Below, piece after piece: positions 61,441-64,000 of a stretch of 64,000 nucleotides of DNA (the stretch's first letter is position 1; each line of letters starts with the position of its first letter). The position numbers and the translations under genes are program-made. Location: positions 1 to 64,000 of the forward strand of contig NZ_JASNNW010000008.1 of assembly GCF_030165005.1 (NCBI RefSeq), given 5' to 3'. The stretch is from Blastococcus capsensis. Lineage in GTDB: Bacteria > Actinomycetota > Actinomycetes > Mycobacteriales > Geodermatophilaceae. The notes under the pieces were generated by a model, which worked only from the letters and a program-made list of their open reading frames with translations, was not told where the DNA came from and made no database searches.

Positions 61441-64000
61441 GTGCTCCCCGCGTCCGCGGGGGTGAGCCCGACGAGCTGAGGAGCCCGACATGACCCCCAC
61501 CGTGCTCCCCGCGTCCGCGGGGGTGAGCTCACAGCCGCAGTGCCCGTCAGGCCGGTGTCGTCGTGCTCCCCGCGTCCGCGGGGGTGAGCCCACCAGGTTG
61601 GCGATGGGCAAGTGCACGCCCAGGTGCTCCCCGCGTCCGCGGGGGTGAGCCCTCCTGCATGTTGTCTCGGTAGACAACGATGCCGTGCTCCCCGCGTCCG
61701 CGGGGGTGAGCCCTGGTGGCAACCGTGCGCGACTACGGCCCCGATGTGCTCCCCGCGTCCGCGGGGGTGAGCCCGGGTCCTCGTAGACGCCGTGGAAGTG
61801 ACGGGTGTGCTCCCCGCGTCCGCGGGGGTGAGCCCGGGGCGAGGGCGCGGGCACGCTCGGCGGCCAGGTGCTCCCCGCGTCCGCGGGGGTGAGCCCCGAG
61901 CCCGCTGTCGGTCAGGTCGATGCCGGGCGTGCTCCCCGCGTCCGCGGGGGTGAGCCCCCCGACGGCATCCGCTGCCGCTTCGCTCGCGTGTGCTCCCCGC
62001 GTCCGCGGGGGTGAGCCCTGGGGGATGTTCGCCCCGGAGACCCCCAAGTAGTGCTCCCCGCGTCCGCGGGGGTGAGCCCGCCGGACGCCGACCCGCGGCG
62101 AGAGGGACCACGTGCTCCCCGCGTCCGCGGGGGTGAGCCCGGGACGCCATCGAGAAGATCAAGGCAGCCCGCGTGCTCCCCGCGTCCGCGGGGGTGAGCC
62201 CTTCTGGGCCGCTTCCCACCTCGACCGCAACAAGTGCTCCCCGCGTCCGCGGGGGTGAGCCCGAGCTGCTGCGCACCGGCTCCCTCGAGGTCAAGTGCTC
62301 CCCGCGTCCGCGGGGGTGAGCCCCCATTCGACCTCGCCGCCGTCGCCCTCCTCATGTGCTCCCCGCGTCCGCGGGGGTGAGCCCACCAAGCCCTACGGCG
62401 AGCACGCAGGAGGTGGGTGCTCCCCGCGTCCGCGGGGGTGAGCCCCTCCGCACCGAGGCGTTCCAGCAGTTGCCGGGGTGCTCCCCGCGTCCGCGGGGGT
62501 GAGCCCATCATGGACAGCGTCGGCCCGGACACCGGTGCGTGCTCCCCGCGTCCGCGGGGGTGAGCCCGGCTTCTTGACGACGACCCCCGGGAACGTGATG
62601 TGCTCCCCGCGTCCGCGGGGGTGAGCCCCCCAGCGCCCCCACGGTCGGCGAGCTCGCCGCGTGCTCCCCGCGTCCGCGGGGGTGAGCCCCTGCGTGAAGC
62701 GCACCCCGCTGGCCAGGACCAGTGCTCCCCGCGTCCGCGGGGGTGAGCCCTTGATGCTGATGGCGAACCCGATCGGTCTGGTGTGCTCCCCGCGTCCGCG
62801 GGGGTGAGCCAATACGGGGCCAGCCCGGTGCGCGGCAAGGTATGTGCTCCCCGCGTCCGCGGGGGTGAGCCCGCAAACTCGAAACCGCCGCCGCCCGCGC
62901 CCTCGTGCTCCCCGCGTCCGCGGGGGTGAGCCCTCCTGCTCGCAGGCGGCCTCCATCGCTTCCTTGTGCTCCCCGCGTCCGCGGGGGTGAGCCCTTGGTG
63001 GCGATCGCCGGGTCAGTGGTGGTGGAGTGCTCTCCGCGTCCGCGGGGGTGAGCCCACCTCGTAGTCGTCCCCGACGACCCACGTCGGGTGCTCCCCGCGT
63101 CCGCGGGGGTGAGCCCTTGTGGAGCGGCTCGTCGTCCAGCGTCAGGACGTGCTCCCCGCGTCCGCGGGGGTGAGCCCGGGTCGCGGATCCTGTTCGGAGC
63201 CCGGGAGCGGTGCTCCCCGCGTCCGCGGGGGTGAGCCCAGCAGATCCGCGGACGTGGAGGCGATGTCGGCGGCTCCCCGCGTCCGCGGGGGTGAGCCCCG
63301 GGGGGCGGTGCAGGCCTACGCCGCCGAGCTGTGCTCCCCGCGTCCGCGGGGGTGAGCCCGGGCGGGCATCAGCGTCGGGCCTTTCGGACGAGTGCTCCCC
63401 GCGTCCGCGGGGGTGAGCCCTCCGTCCAGCGGCGGTCCCACTCGTTGAGCAGGTGCTCCCCGCGTCCGCGGGGGTGAGCCCGGTTACGGAACCTCGCGGC
63501 GACTGTCCGACCGGTGCTCCCCGCGTCCGCGGGGGTGAGCCCCCCCGCCGCGGCGACGTCGCCGCGATCGCCGAGTGCTCCCCGCGTCCGCGGGGGTGAG
63601 CCCTGTCGGTCCACAGGTCGTCGTGCACGTCGCCGGTGCTCCCCGCGTCCGCGGGGGTGAGCCCGAGCTGCTGTGCGCCACCACGATGTAGAGGGCGTAC
63701 TCCCCGCGTCCGCGGGGGTGAGCCCATCTCCAGCTACGGTTTCAACTCCGGTGGTGGGTGCTCCCCGCGTCCGCGGGGGTGAGCCCTGGCCAGCCCAGGC
63801 GCGCAGCTCACGGCCAGCGTGCTCCCCGCGTCCGCGGGGGTGAGCCCGTGGTCTTGGACATCGCGTCTCCTCGTCTGCTGTGCTCCCCGCGTCCGCGGGG
63901 GTGAGCCCCGCACCCGTCCCCCCCGTTACGTGCTCGTCGAGTGCTCCCCGCGTCCGCGGGGGTGAGCCGTCGTCGTATGTGCTCACTGGTCGATCTCCTT
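61441..64000 (+). CRISPR. Type I-E CRISPR array, at least 42 repeats
   Basis: A 28-base repeat (starts GTGCTCCCCGCG, ends GGGGGTGAGCC) occurs 42 times from 61441 to 63968, every 61 bases except one 60-base step. This gives 41 complete spacers: 40 of 33 bases and one of 32. The repeat has a CCCCGCG-TC-CGCGGGG stem for Cas6e. Changed repeats are number 2 (61502, last base), 27 (63027, one), 31 (63270, first two) and 38 (63697, one). After repeat 42, 32 more bases reach the window edge, so the array probably continues. Orientation follows the cas operon. Confidence 0.98.

Noticed and set aside
61441..64000. Long reverse-strand open frames across the array with repeated Arg/Gly/Pro-rich blocks
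   Set aside because: They are translations of the CRISPR repeats in different frames; the 28-base repeat contains no stop in those frames.

Overview
The window is high-GC DNA whose gene content fits an actinobacterium: overlapping ATGA/GTGA gene junctions, many GTG starts, a fused CobI-CobJ, a ChlI/ChlD-type cobaltochelatase ATPase, a DUF222/HNH (13E12-type) gene, and oligoribonuclease next to tRNA-His. A member of the Geodermatophilaceae or a relative is plausible, but this is inferred from gene content only.
Region 1 (1-23.3 kb) is a cobalamin locus. A broken IS110-family transposase lies at the left edge, against cbiQ. A minus-strand operon follows: chlID-cobO-cobB-cbiM-cbiN-cbiQ, led by a cobalamin riboswitch. 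Then come cobL-cobM (+), cbiD (-), cobK (+), a MazEF-type toxin-antitoxin pair (+), cobIJ-cobH read leftward (-), a decayed DUF222/HNH gene and cobG (-). Divergent from cobG is a microbial rhodopsin with the N-D-Q motif of light-driven sodium pumps, followed by a Brp/Blh retinal-forming dioxygenase. A second cobalamin riboswitch precedes cobN. Together the genes cover cobalt uptake, most corrin-ring methylation and contraction steps, late cobalt insertion (CobN plus ChlID) and adenosylation. No cbiO ATPase is visible.
Region 2 (about 23.4-41.7 kb) looks like an integrated island of about 18 kb. A diverged copy of the tRNA-His 3' end plus its terminator sits at 23.39-23.46 kb; the intact tRNA-His is at 41.73-41.80 kb. 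Between them are a dehydrogenase operon with a divergent TetR regulator, and a metal-handling block: DUF305, CcdA, two TlpA-like thioredoxins, BlaI-family repressor plus M56 metalloprotease, BNR-repeat lipoprotein, cupredoxin-fused copper P-type ATPase, a Met-rich exported peptide, SHOCT protein, Sco1 and a ZIP transporter. A shared operator, ACTA-N7-TAGT, occurs before or between several of these units, which suggests one BlaI-type regulon. No integrase is visible.
Region 3 (41.7-51.4 kb) is ordinary chromosome: tRNA-His, orn, two unrecognised membrane proteins, and a TetR-controlled branched-chain acyl-CoA operon (accD1-accA1-acyl-CoA dehydrogenase) with two near-identical TetR palindromes.
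Region 4 (51.4-64 kb) holds three small minus-strand genes, including a membrane protein that could be a defence effector. They diverge from a complete type I-E CRISPR-Cas operon (cas3-cse1-cse2-cas7-cas5-cas6e-cas1-cas2, every junction overlapping) and its array of at least 42 repeats, which runs to the window edge.
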